Origin: JBGOUP01 sp041477655
GTDB lineage: Bacteria; Patescibacteriota; UBA1384; 2-12-FULL-50-11
DNA length: 15,191 nucleotides
Direction: 5' to 3'
Assembly (NCBI GenBank): GCA_041477655.1
Contig: JBGOUP010000022.1
Location: 1 to 15,191 of the forward strand
Below, one piece after another: positions 6,966 through 13,300 of this stretch. The position numbers and the translations under genes are program-made. The notes beneath the pieces were generated by a model, which was not told the DNA's origin, searched no databases, and saw only the letters and a list, made by a program, of their open reading frames with translations. Positions within the stretch are counted from its first letter, which is position 1. Every line of letters begins with the position of its first letter.

Positions 6966-6994
6966 AATGTACGTTAATAGCGTCCGGCTGTCAA
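6966..6994 (-). promoter_or_regulatory. Promoter of the minus-strand structured RNA
   Basis: Perfect TTGACA (6989-6994), 17-base spacer, TACATT (6966-6971) on the minus strand. Predicted start is near 6959, at the first base of the first helix. It points toward the glycolytic operon. A TCCGG/CCGGA inverted repeat spans the -35 box and could be an operator. Confidence 0.65.
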
Positions 6995-7046
6995 TAATTT
7001 CCGGAAAAAATAAACCTCGGTAAACCTGCTAGCTAAGATATCCCAC

Positions 7047-7075
7047 TTGAAGACCTTGGACGTTTAGGCTACGAT
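7047..7075 (+). promoter_or_regulatory. Promoter of second short RNA unit
   Basis: TTGAAG (7047-7052), a 17-base spacer and TACGAT (7070-7075). It is weaker than the unit 1 promoter but placed identically relative to the ATCACC/GGTGA hairpin. Confidence 0.45.
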
Positions 7076-7081
7076 GATCGT

Positions 7082-7150
7082 AATCACCACGAGGTGATAT
7101 TCAGAAAGTGAAGCGTACATTGGGCTCCGCATTCGTGCGGAGCCTTTATA
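7082..7150 (+). ncRNA. Candidate short RNA or attenuated leader, unit 2
   Basis: Starts with the hairpin ATCACC-ACGA-GGTGAT (7083-7098), then a short linker and the terminator at 7123-7150. It is the homologue of unit 1 by layout and partial sequence. It lies about 85 bases upstream of the nucleotidase-like gene on the same strand, so it may be that gene's attenuated leader. The GAGGTGAT on the 3' side of the hairpin is a strong Shine-Dalgarno-like sequence, held in the stem by ATCACC. Confidence 0.45.
7123..7150 (+). terminator. UUCG-loop terminator
   Basis: Perfect 9-bp stem GGCTCCGCA (7123-7131) with TGCGGAGCC (7136-7144) closed by a TTCG tetraloop and followed by TTTATACATTT. Only the plus strand has the T run. 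Confidence 0.8.
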
Positions 7151-7233
7151 CATTTGTTATGGCGTACGATGCCAAACTATTCAAACCGGCTTCAGTTTGA
7201 TAAAATTAGCCCATCCTACTCGGAGGCACCTAA

Positions 7234-7848
7234 GTGTTAAAAGCGATTAAGCCGATCATAGCCACCGACCTAGACGGCGTGGTGGCCAACAATTCACCTT
7301 ACCTCGAGTTCATTAACGATCAGCTGGGCACCAACATCCGCCCCAGAGACTGCCACAGCTTTGAACCGACTGACTGTTTTGGCATTGACCTGGAAACTTA
7401 CGTCCAAATCCACTCGCGGTTCGTTGCCCAAGGCGGCTACGCTAAGCTTCTTCCCAACCCGGAGGCCCTAACGACCCTTGGAAACCTTCAAACCCATTTC
7501 GAAGTTGCCATTGTCACTGCTCGGATAGACGAGGTGTTTGAGGAGACAGAGTGCTGGTGCGCCCGCCATTTGCCCGGTTCGACGGTCTTTTACGGCCAGG
7601 GAGCAGGCAACGCGGTGGCCGGAGGTAATGGTCGGGCCAAGAAAGTTGATATTGCCACCGATATCGGGGCAGTTTGCTTGGTTGAAGATAACCCCAACGA
7701 GTTTTTCGACTGGCCGGAATCTTCAGTCGAACCGATCTGCTACCCCCAGCCTTGGAATAAGAGTCTGGAAACCAGTCACCCCCACATTCCCCGACTGACT
7801 TGGCCGGAAATTGGCCGGTTGCTTAATTGGCGCTTCACCTACTTCTAG
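7234..7848 (+). CDS. HAD-superfamily 5'-nucleotidase-like phosphatase
   Basis: A 204-residue HAD-fold hydrolase. Motif I is TDLDGVV with nucleophile D12 and general acid D14. Motif II is VTAR (T95), motif III lysine is in AKKVD (136-137), and motif IV is EDNP (E151, D152). The order and the compact length resemble the 5'(3')-deoxyribonucleotidase/YqfW-like branch (COG5663), which removes phosphate from small nucleotides, though the substrate cannot be read from the sequence. The GTG start at 7234 is supported by GGAGG seven bases upstream, the best ribosome binding site in the window. TAAAAT at 7201-7206 may be its -10 box. It is G+C-rich like the glycolytic genes and probably belongs to the core genome. 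A stable hairpin follows the stop. Confidence 0.85.
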   Translation: MLKAIKPIIATDLDGVVANNSPYLEFINDQLGTNIRPRDCHSFEPTDCFGIDLETYVQIHSRFVAQGGYAKLLPNPEALTTLGNLQTHFEVAIVTARIDEVFEETECWCARHLPGSTVFYGQGAGNAVAGGNGRAKKVDIATDIGAVCLVEDNPNEFFDWPESSVEPICYPQPWNKSLETSHPHIPRLTWPEIGRLLNWRFTYF

Positions 7849-7859
7849 CCAATTTACCC

Positions 7860-7885
7860 ATCTGCCCTCCGCAAGGAGGGCAGAT
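7860..7885 (+). terminator. GNRA-loop hairpin after the nucleotidase-like gene
   Basis: ATCTGCCCTCC (7860-7870) pairs perfectly with GGAGGGCAGAT (7875-7885) around a GCAA tetraloop, 12 bases after the stop codon. The following bases (TGCTATAC) lack a T run, so it may be a weak terminator or an mRNA 3'-end protecting hairpin. Confidence 0.6.
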
Positions 7886-7913
7886 TGCTATACGGGATTC
7901 TTAGCGACTGTGG

Positions 7914-7959
7914 TGAAAATAAAAGAGGGCCAGCCACCTAAACGGAAAGGCAACTGGCC
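7914..7959 (-). terminator. Terminator of the candidate sRNA
   Basis: Minus-strand stem of 12 bp between 7928-7939 and 7948-7959 with an 8-base loop. The T-rich tail CTCTTTTATTTT lies at 7916-7927. Confidence 0.65.
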
Positions 7960-7999
7960 GATGGTTGAGAAGATTCTCGGGGAGGATCTTCGTACTGCG
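7914..7999 (-). ncRNA. Candidate small RNA with C-rich loop
   Basis: On the minus strand an extended -10 box leads after about seven bases into a transcript of about 86 nt. Its first hairpin has stem GAAGAT/ATCTTC and a loop containing CCTCCCC, complementary to Shine-Dalgarno-type GGAGG. The second is a 12-bp stem (GGCCAGTTGCCT with AGGTGGCTGGCC, including wobbles) followed by CTCTTTTATTTT, a good intrinsic terminator. C-rich loops of this kind are used by many small RNAs to block ribosome binding. This is a prediction from structure only. Confidence 0.5.
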
Positions 8000-8005
8000 A
8001 TCATC

Positions 8006-8014
8006 ATTATATCA
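8006..8014 (-). promoter_or_regulatory. Extended -10 promoter of the candidate sRNA
   Basis: TGATATAAT on the minus strand: a consensus TATAAT (8006-8011) preceded by the TGn extension. A TTGCAA lies upstream but 21 bases away, so activity would rely on the extended -10. Confidence 0.55.
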
Positions 8015-8134
8015 CTACCTCGGGCTCTTTTGTTGCAAAAACGAACAGAATTTAAAAGCCGGCCCATATGCCGAGGAAGTAATCTGAACCGTGGTCCAGA
8101 TCGTCAGAACATCGCCATTGTACCACAATATGAG

Positions 8135-8171
8135 CTACCATCCCAACCATATTTGGAGTAGAATTTGGGCA
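8135..8171 (+). repeat. Shared 5' element, copy 1
   Basis: 37 bp identical to copy 2 at 8778-8814, beginning CTACCATCCCAACC and ending GGAGTAGAATTTGGGCA. The ATG of the NYN gene lies two bases after it (8173). TAGAAT within it ends eight bases before that ATG, a spacing that suits a -10 box of a leaderless message. Confidence 0.9.
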
Positions 8172-8172
8172 A

Positions 8173-8697
8173 ATGGCAAAGGTGGTAAAAAGCCAAAAAA
8201 ATTATGCCTTTATTGATAGTTAAAATCTAAATCTTTCAATTCGTGAGCTTGGTTGGAAACTCGATTTCAAGCGATTTAGGAAATATCTACTTGAAAAGTA
8301 TAGTGTTAAGAAGGCCTTCCTATTCATTGGCTATGTTGAGGGAAATAATAGCTTGTATAAATCGCTCCAAGAAGCCGGCTATCTTTGCATTTTCAAGCCG
8401 ACCCTAAAATATAAAGACGGCACAACCAAGGGGAATTGCGATGCTGAACTAGTCTTGCAAGCTATGATTGAGTATGAAAACTATGACAAGGCAGTAATAA
8501 TAACTGGCGATGGAGATTTTCACTGCCTAATTAATTATTTTATTGAAAAAGATAAGTTGAATGCTTTACTCATTCCTAACCGTTTAAAATTTTCTGGATT
8601 GTTGAAGATGAAGCATATCCGCCCATTTTTACAATATATGAACGACTTAAGAGAAAAGCTTGAATACAAGAAAAGACCCCAAGAGGACAAAACCTAA
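8173..8697 (+). pseudogene. NYN-domain ribonuclease gene with in-frame TAA
   Basis: One continuous frame from ATG 8173 to the stop at 8695-8697 (about 174 codons) encodes a NYN (PIN-like, DUF88) domain but has TAA at 8221-8223, codon 17. Before it the frame reads MAKVVKSQKNYAFIDS; after it NLNLSIRELGW, so the family motif FID-x-x-NL is split exactly at the residue between S and N. One C-to-T change from CAA would explain it. The other acidic sites are intact: D in KGNCDAE and GDGDF. NYN proteins are metal-dependent RNases, often found in defence or toxin contexts. Translation could restart at TTG 8353 but would lose the first catalytic Asp. Likely a recent nonsense mutation, or a sequencing error. 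Confidence 0.8.
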
Positions 8698-8710
8698 TGG
8701 GGCTTCTTTT
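8671..8710 (+). terminator. Possible terminator overlapping the NYN stop codon
   Basis: CCCC (8677-8680) pairs with GGGG (8699-8702), flanked by AAAAG and a CTTCTTTT tail. There is one mismatch and a long loop, so the stem is only moderate. Confidence 0.4.
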
Positions 8711-8777
8711 CCGTTGGTGATCTGTAAAAATAATACCATACTGCCGTCAGCTTGTCAACATCCTAGCCGACAATCTA

Positions 8778-8814
8778 CTACCATCCCAACCATATTTGGA
8801 GTAGAATTTGGGCA
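8778..8814 (+). repeat. Shared 5' element, copy 2
   Basis: Identical over 37 bp to copy 1. Its last A is the first base of the ATG (8814) of the DUF5655 nuclease gene. The TAGAAT box (8802-8807) ends six bases before the ATG. GGAG also precedes TTG 8808 by six bases, so a ribosome binding site plus TTG start is an alternative reading. Confidence 0.9.
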
Positions 8815-9734
8815 TGCTATTTGGGATTGAATCAAATAAATTAAAAGAAATTATTGAACGTGGCGTAGAACTTGAGAAAGATCTCCAGAAACTGACGGAA
8901 GAGAACCTTTATGCCGTGTTCGGATTCGAATTTATTTGCCGAGAGTATCAACTAAACGGTCTACGTATCGACACTCTGGCCTATAATGCGGAAATCAATG
9001 GGTTTGTGATAATTGAATACAAGAAAGACAGGAATCTAAGCGTTATCGACCAAGGCTATTCTTATCTTTCGTTGCTACTCAATAATAAGGCTGACTTTGT
9101 CCTTGAGTACAACAAAAGAACAAAAAGTAACCGTCAGAAAGAGGACTTCGACTGGTCACAAACCAAAGTCATTTTTCTTGCCAGTTCGTTTACTAATTAC
9201 CAACTAAATGCTATCAACTTCCGCGACTTGCCCATCGAACTTTGGGAGGTTAAGCAATTCAAAAATCATACTATCTCTTACGAAAAAATAATTTCTTCTA
9301 ACGCCAGAGATTCTATTAAGACAGTTACCAAAAATTCAGAAATAACCAAGGTTCAACAAGAAGTAAAAAATTACACGGTAGATGGTCTCTTTGGCAAAGA
9401 CTGGGTGAATAGTCGTGTCTTATATGATCAAATAAAAGAAAAGATAATTGACCTTGACTCTGCAATCGAAGTAATACCCACCAAATACTATGTGAGTTTC
9501 AAAATCGGAAGCCGAAACCTGGTTACGATTCATCCACAGAAACAATTACTCCGCGTGGATTTTATTCGGATTAAACCTGACGATATCAAGGATCCGGAGA
9601 AAGCATTGAAATATTGGGCAAGAAGCCTTGAGCAATACAACGTAAATATTAGCAGTGCTTCAATCAAATCCGCCAGCGACCTATCATATATTCTTTATTT
9701 AGTTCAACAGCTCCATGGGAAATTTTTTGGATAG
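8814..9734 (+). CDS. PD-(D/E)XK nuclease-like protein with DUF5655 domain
   Basis: A 306-residue protein from ATG 8814; starting at TTG 8808 would add two residues. The N-terminal half has the nuclease signature R-I-D-T-L-A (D53), about 15 residues, then IIEYKK (E68-x-K70), followed by DQGYSYLSLLL. The C-terminal part (about 190-300) is like DUF5655. This architecture matches the COG3586 group, labelled 'predicted transport protein' in databases, but the motif argues for a nuclease; relatives often sit in defence or restriction regions. No membrane segment is seen. Copy 2 of the shared 5' element provides its start region. It is A+T-rich compared with the glycolytic genes. Target and partners are unknown. 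Confidence 0.85.
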   Translation: MLFGIESNKLKEIIERGVELEKDLQKLTEENLYAVFGFEFICREYQLNGLRIDTLAYNAEINGFVIIEYKKDRNLSVIDQGYSYLSLLLNNKADFVLEYNKRTKSNRQKEDFDWSQTKVIFLASSFTNYQLNAINFRDLPIELWEVKQFKNHTISYEKIISSNARDSIKTVTKNSEITKVQQEVKNYTVDGLFGKDWVNSRVLYDQIKEKIIDLDSAIEVIPTKYYVSFKIGSRNLVTIHPQKQLLRVDFIRIKPDDIKDPEKALKYWARSLEQYNVNISSASIKSASDLSYILYLVQQLHGKFFG

Positions 9735-9772
9735 AAAATGTCGACTAGTGTTGCCAGTTTCTATTCACTAAG

Positions 9773-9802
9773 CCATATTTGAACTAGAATTTGGGCAAGA
9801 TG
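9773..9802 (+). repeat. Shared 5' element, copy 3 (diverged)
   Basis: CCATATTTG and TAGAATTTGGGCAAGATG match the other copies; GGAG is replaced by GAAC. The element again ends in a start codon, ATG 9800. The loss of GGAG argues against a Shine-Dalgarno role, while TAGAAT is kept. Confidence 0.85.
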
Positions 9803-10120
9803 GCAAGAATTATTGAGTCACTACGTATTCATAATTGGCCAACTTCATTTGCTCACTCTTTCAGCGGTTTAGATATTTTAGGTGATCATCCAGGAGTATG
9901 GATGCTTATAGCAATTGGTGAAATAAAACCAGATAGATTGAACCAATACCGCCTGCAATTACGTGTTGAGAGAAATGACGGTATGCAGAGCTCTCAAACC
10001 ATCAAATCAGATAAAAAAACACTCGAGACCCTAAAAGAAGCCTTGGTGGAGAACGAATGTATCGGTTGGACCTGGGAGGATATTGGTAACTTAGAAGTAG
10101 AGTTTGGAAAAAGGTATTAG
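9800..10120 (+). CDS. Uncharacterised small protein
   Basis: 106 residues from ATG 9800; TTG 9791 in the same frame would add three. I do not recognise a family. The product is soluble-looking, has no signal peptide or membrane segment, and has a Trp-rich, mixed alpha/beta composition. The N-terminal part is hydrophobic-aromatic and contains GVWMLIAIGEIKPDRLNQYRL. A charged middle (SDKKTLETLKEAL) is probably a helix, and it ends in WEDIGNLEVEFGKRY. It is headed by copy 3 of the shared 5' element and lies between two nuclease systems, so an accessory or defence-related role is possible but rests only on position. About 166 bp without a gene follow, with a TATAAT at 10159-10164 that might belong to a promoter for the next gene. 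Confidence 0.65.
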   Translation: MARIIESLRIHNWPTSFAHSFSGLDILGDHPGVWMLIAIGEIKPDRLNQYRLQLRVERNDGMQSSQTIKSDKKTLETLKEALVENECIGWTWEDIGNLEVEFGKRY

Positions 10121-10286
10121 ATGGTTGGATAAGATTTCAAGAGAAATATTTACTTAATTATAATGGGTTGTTCCATTTTCCTAAGCATAATCGACAATTG
10201 GAGAATCCTCACTTGACGACTTAACTAATAATAATGGTAGGGTCTAATGGTCGAAAAGTATAACTCAATAACTAGAAAGGAACAGA

Positions 10287-10487
10287 ATGGCAAAGATGAG
10301 TAACAAGAAATGGGCCACCGCTGAGGTCGCGACGTTGACCAATTTGGTCAAAGGCAATACGCCTACCAGGGTAATAGGTCTAAAGCTGGGCAGAACTGAG
10401 ACAGCAGTTAGAGCTAAGGCTCAAGACCTTAATATAAGCCTTAAGCCGGTCAACCAAAGGCCATATGGAACCCGTAAGAATCAATAA
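10287..10487 (+). CDS. Small SANT/Myb-like helix-turn-helix protein
   Basis: 66 residues, strongly basic. The pattern W-x(4)-V-x-x-L-x-x-L-V-x-G-N-T-P-T-R-V-I-G-L-K-L-G-R-T-E-T-A-V-R-A-K-A is that of short bacterial Myb/SANT-like DNA-binding proteins, common in many genomes and phages, where three helices surround a conserved LGRT-x-x-AV segment. The ATG at 10287 has AAGGA five bases upstream. It therefore has a normal ribosome binding site, unlike its neighbours, and it lacks the shared 5' element. A strong terminator about 110 bases downstream ends its transcript. It may bind DNA or regulate the neighbouring units, but no target site is evident. Confidence 0.75.
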   Translation: MAKMSNKKWATAEVATLTNLVKGNTPTRVIGLKLGRTETAVRAKAQDLNISLKPVNQRPYGTRKNQ

Positions 10488-10599
10488 CTACTCGAGGGTA
10501 GAGCTTGCGGGTGTAAGACCCAACCTTAACCGAAACCGTGTCAATCAGTAATTCAAAATCGGTAGGGCGTTACCAACGGCGACCATTAGACGGTAGTTC

Positions 10600-10633
10600 G
10601 CAAAAAGTCCGCTGAAAGGCGGCTTTTTGCTTT
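10600..10633 (+). terminator. Strong intrinsic terminator
   Basis: GCAAAAAG-CCGC pairs with GCGG-CTTTTTGC (one T bulge), with a run of T in the 3' arm and TTT after it. It ends the transcript of the small DNA-binding protein gene and insulates the restriction operon. Confidence 0.85.
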
Positions 10634-10645
10634 GAAATGAACCTG

Positions 10646-10671
10646 ATTTGGAGTAGAATTTGGGCAAGATG
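10646..10671 (+). repeat. Shared 5' element, copy 4
   Basis: ATTTGGAGTAGAATTTGGGC followed by AAGATG. The core is identical to copies 1 and 2, and its 3' end is identical to copy 3. TTGAAA at 10632-10637 lies 16 bases before TAGAAT (10654-10659), so this copy could form a complete promoter. Its ATG (10669) opens a mini-frame rather than the large gene. Confidence 0.88.
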
Positions 10672-10692
10672 CGCTTAATCATTCACCAATGA
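10669..10692 (+). CDS. Seven-codon leader frame coupled to the endonuclease gene
   Basis: The ATG at the end of the shared element starts MRLIIHQ and stops at TGA 10690-10692, which overlaps the ATG of the endonuclease gene (ATGA at 10689-10692). Such overlap allows ribosomes to end and restart, and the endonuclease gene has no Shine-Dalgarno sequence of its own. It could limit endonuclease synthesis. Whether it is translated is inference. Confidence 0.4.
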   Translation: MRLIIHQ

Positions 10693-12521
10693 AAAAACCT
10701 TGGTCAATATCAACGACAGTTAGAAATCCAGAAAGATTACGGGGTTTCTTGCGTGTCCTGAAGGAGTTAGAAGGACAAGCCTTTAATTCGGAAAATCAAA
10801 TTAAATACCAAGTCCTTCTTATTCAAAGCAAACTTTACAAGCCAACCGATCTAACCAAAGAACAACAAAAATACCTTGACGATGTTGAAGCAGAAATGCC
10901 ATTTTCTGTTGCAAAAGAAATTTTTAACGCACAGGGTTACGAAGACCCAGCAATGCGTGGCAGAAATTCCGTTGCGCCTCTTAAGAAAATGGGGTTGTGT
11001 ATAGCAAAAAATTCAGCCGAAGGAGTTAAGATTACACCGTTCGGAGAGTATTTTCTTTCCGAAGATTACGACCTTGGTAAACTGTTCTTTATTCACTTTT
11101 TGAAATGGCAACTTCCCAATCCGGCAAGTACAACATTTTCAGAAAATGACGGATTCGCCATCAAGCCATTTATTGGAACACTACATCTTATCAAAGAAGT
11201 AAATAAAAGGTGGGCTAAATTGGGAAATGAACCTATTGGAATAAGCAAAGAAGAATTTTCTTTGTTTGCCACAACGCTAATTGATTACAGAAACATAAAA
11301 AGGCAAGCGGAAAAACTTATTGAATATCGTACGGGACTACGCTCACAGAAGGATGACAAGAGTAGAAAGCAATTGAGAGAAAGATTTAGAAAAAGTTTTG
11401 CCAAAACATTTTTAGGGACAAACAGGAATAGTGAAATTGCAAAATTTCTCAATAATCTGGAGGACTATGGCGACAACTCGATTCGATATTTCAGATTGAC
11501 TAGATATCTATATATTCGAGGTGGTGGTTTTTATGTTGATTTGGAACCAAGAAGATCCGTTGAGATTAATAAATTACTCTCAACGGATAACGCCGTTCCT
11601 TTGATGTTCGAGAATGCAGATAAATACATTGAATATCTTGCTGATATCGGGCAACCCGTCTTACCGTGGGGAACAAAACCAGAGTTAGTAAAAATTTCAG
11701 AAAGATTAAGCCAAGATGTGCAAGATTATGTAGCCGACCTTAAGCCAAAAGCAATAACAGCACCGGCTTTTAGGTTTCAAAAAATTGAGAGTTTAAGTGC
11801 GGATAAGTTAAAAATATATATTGAAGAGTTGCGAGATTATCGCAGAAAACTACAGGAACTCGAGACGCATTTTGAGTCGCAAGATGTATCCAAAATTCAG
11901 GAATACATCAATGCACTGAAAAATATCTATCAATCAGATAATAAAAAAAGCATTGAGCTTGAAAAGCTGTCCGCACTTGCACTCAACTCTCTGAATGACG
12001 CGCTAGAAATAAAACCAAATTATCCGGTGGGCGATGATAATGAACCCACATTTACCGCCCCAGCCAATAAGCCGGACATAGAATGCTTTTACGAAAAATT
12101 TAATTCTGTCTGTGAAGTTACGATGCTTACAGATCGTTCACAGTGGTACAACGAAGGTCAGCCAGTTATGCGACACGTAAGAGATTTTGAAGCTTCATAC
12201 TCCGATAAGGTAACTTATTGCTTGTTTATCGCACCTCGGTTACACCAAGACACGGTAGAAACTTTTTGGATGGCTGCTAAATACGGTTACAAGGGCGCAA
12301 CGCAAAGAATTGTCCCTCTTTCCATTACTCAATTTGTCAGATTACCTGAAATTCTTTTGGAAATCAGGAAACAAGGAAAACGATTTACTCACGATGAATT
12401 GCTAGGACTTTACGAGCAAATTTTAGGACTCACAAAAGTTGTTGAGCATTCCGTAGAGTGGATTGAGCGAATACCAGACACAATTACTACTTGGCAAGAA
12501 TCTATACTAGCAAGGCAATAA
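10689..12521 (+). CDS. AlwI-family type IIS restriction endonuclease
   Basis: A 610-residue protein beginning KPWSISTTVRNPERLRGFL, the characteristic start of AlwI-type endonucleases. The C-terminal catalytic region contains PDIE (D463), then CEVT (E476-V-T478) and QWYNEGQPVMRHVRDFE, a PD-(D/E)XK-type site in which the usual Lys position is Thr; I recall similar sequences in this family. AlwI itself recognises the asymmetric GGATC and cuts outside it; the site recognised here is not proven. Middle regions are helical and charged and probably mediate recognition. The ATG at 10689 overlaps the leader stop. The first methyltransferase begins two bases after its stop, so the three genes form an operon. 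The gene is A+T-rich, which fits horizontal acquisition. Confidence 0.9.
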   Translation: MKKPWSISTTVRNPERLRGFLRVLKELEGQAFNSENQIKYQVLLIQSKLYKPTDLTKEQQKYLDDVEAEMPFSVAKEIFNAQGYEDPAMRGRNSVAPLKKMGLCIAKNSAEGVKITPFGEYFLSEDYDLGKLFFIHFLKWQLPNPASTTFSENDGFAIKPFIGTLHLIKEVNKRWAKLGNEPIGISKEEFSLFATTLIDYRNIKRQAEKLIEYRTGLRSQKDDKSRKQLRERFRKSFAKTFLGTNRNSEIAKFLNNLEDYGDNSIRYFRLTRYLYIRGGGFYVDLEPRRSVEINKLLSTDNAVPLMFENADKYIEYLADIGQPVLPWGTKPELVKISERLSQDVQDYVADLKPKAITAPAFRFQKIESLSADKLKIYIEELRDYRRKLQELETHFESQDVSKIQEYINALKNIYQSDNKKSIELEKLSALALNSLNDALEIKPNYPVGDDNEPTFTAPANKPDIECFYEKFNSVCEVTMLTDRSQWYNEGQPVMRHVRDFEASYSDKVTYCLFIAPRLHQDTVETFWMAAKYGYKGATQRIVPLSITQFVRLPEILLEIRKQGKRFTHDELLGLYEQILGLTKVVEHSVEWIERIPDTITTWQESILARQ

Positions 12522-12523
12522 CT

Positions 12524-13300
12524 ATGAAATTAAATACCATCTATCAAGGCGACTGGGTAAAAATTCTGAACGAAAAAATTGATGAAAAGTCAGTTAATTT
12601 GATTTTTGCCGATCCACCCTACAATCTTTCAGGTAATGGGCTTAAATGGGAAGGAAATAAAACCGGTGGCGACTGGTACATGGTAAACGAAGAATGGGAT
12701 AAAATGTCCGCCCCAGAATATATGCAGTTTACAAGAAAGTGGATTGGTGCTTGCCACAAAGTATTAAAGGATAATGGCTCAATTTATATTTCTTGCACTT
12801 ATCACAATCTTGCAGAGGTAATGATCGTGCTTAAACAGCTCGATTTCAAAATTAACAATGTCATCGTTTGGCAAAAGACAAACGCAATGCCCAATATGAC
12901 AAAAAGAGTTTTTACCCACTCGACAGAATTTGTCATTTGGGCGGTTAAGGGCAAAAAATGGATTTTTAACTATACAGAACTGAAGAAAATAAACCCTGAA
13001 ACACAGAAAGACGGAGCACTCAAACAAATGCGGGATGTTTGGGCATTGCCTTTGGTGCAGGGCAAAGACAGATTGCACGGAAAAGACGGAAGAGCATTAC
13101 ATCCAACACAGAAGCCGGAGGAAATGCTAAAAAGAATTATTATTGCGTCATCTAATGAGAAGGATGTAGTTCTAGACCCATTTCTAGGTAGCGGCACGAC
13201 AGCGGTAGTTGCAAAGAATCTGAGTAGAGCCTGGATAGGTGTGGAAGTAAACCCAAAGTATGTTCTACTTGCCAAGAGAAGGATTTATGGTCGGAAGTGA
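12524..13300 (+). CDS. Beta-class adenine DNA methyltransferase 1 of the R-M operon
   Basis: 258 residues from ATG 12524; an in-frame TTG upstream (12491) lies inside the endonuclease gene and is rejected. Motif IV, ADPPYNLSG (DPPY at 30-33), comes first. The SAM-binding motif I, DPFLGSGTT (218-226), is near the C-terminus with HPTQKPEEML between. This order defines beta-class amino-methyltransferases, and DPPY points to N6-adenine (N4-cytosine enzymes usually have SPP). It would protect one strand of the site cut by the endonuclease. The gene starts two bases after the endonuclease stop and overlaps the next methyltransferase by 14 bases. Confidence 0.92.
   Translation: MKLNTIYQGDWVKILNEKIDEKSVNLIFADPPYNLSGNGLKWEGNKTGGDWYMVNEEWDKMSAPEYMQFTRKWIGACHKVLKDNGSIYISCTYHNLAEVMIVLKQLDFKINNVIVWQKTNAMPNMTKRVFTHSTEFVIWAVKGKKWIFNYTELKKINPETQKDGALKQMRDVWALPLVQGKDRLHGKDGRALHPTQKPEEMLKRIIIASSNEKDVVLDPFLGSGTTAVVAKNLSRAWIGVEVNPKYVLLAKRRIYGRK

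Larger units (their letters stand above)
6421..7233. other. 813-bp non-coding, structure-rich region
   Basis: There is no credible protein gene. Short open frames here (for example 6767-6997, plus) run through GC hairpins and show no protein-like composition. What is present is listed separately: a plus-strand short unit (6479-6600), a minus-strand structured RNA candidate (6640-6994) and a second plus-strand short unit (7047-7150). The region separates the minus-strand glycolytic operon from the plus-strand nucleotidase-like gene, and so must hold regulatory sequences for both. Confidence 0.8.
7849..8172. other. 324-bp intergenic region with candidate sRNA
   Basis: No protein gene is supported; a 116-codon plus frame (7811-8161) crosses the nucleotidase stop and RNA hairpins and lacks protein-like features. 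The region holds a GCAA-loop hairpin (7860-7885), a minus-strand sRNA candidate (7914-8014 with promoter) and the first copy of the shared 5' element (8135-8171). The stretch 8040-8134 shows nothing further that I can name. Confidence 0.75.

Noticed and set aside
8173..8697. Alternative genetic code reading TAA as Gln
   Set aside because: TAA ends the endonuclease, gpmI and nucleotide-neighbouring frames normally; a point mutation is simpler.
8135..10671. Integron attC sites
   Set aside because: No paired inverted core sites of the attC form are visible around the shared elements, and no tyrosine integrase is in the window.
8135..10671. CRISPR array
   Set aside because: The repeats are hundreds to more than a thousand bases apart, with genes between them and no regular spacers.
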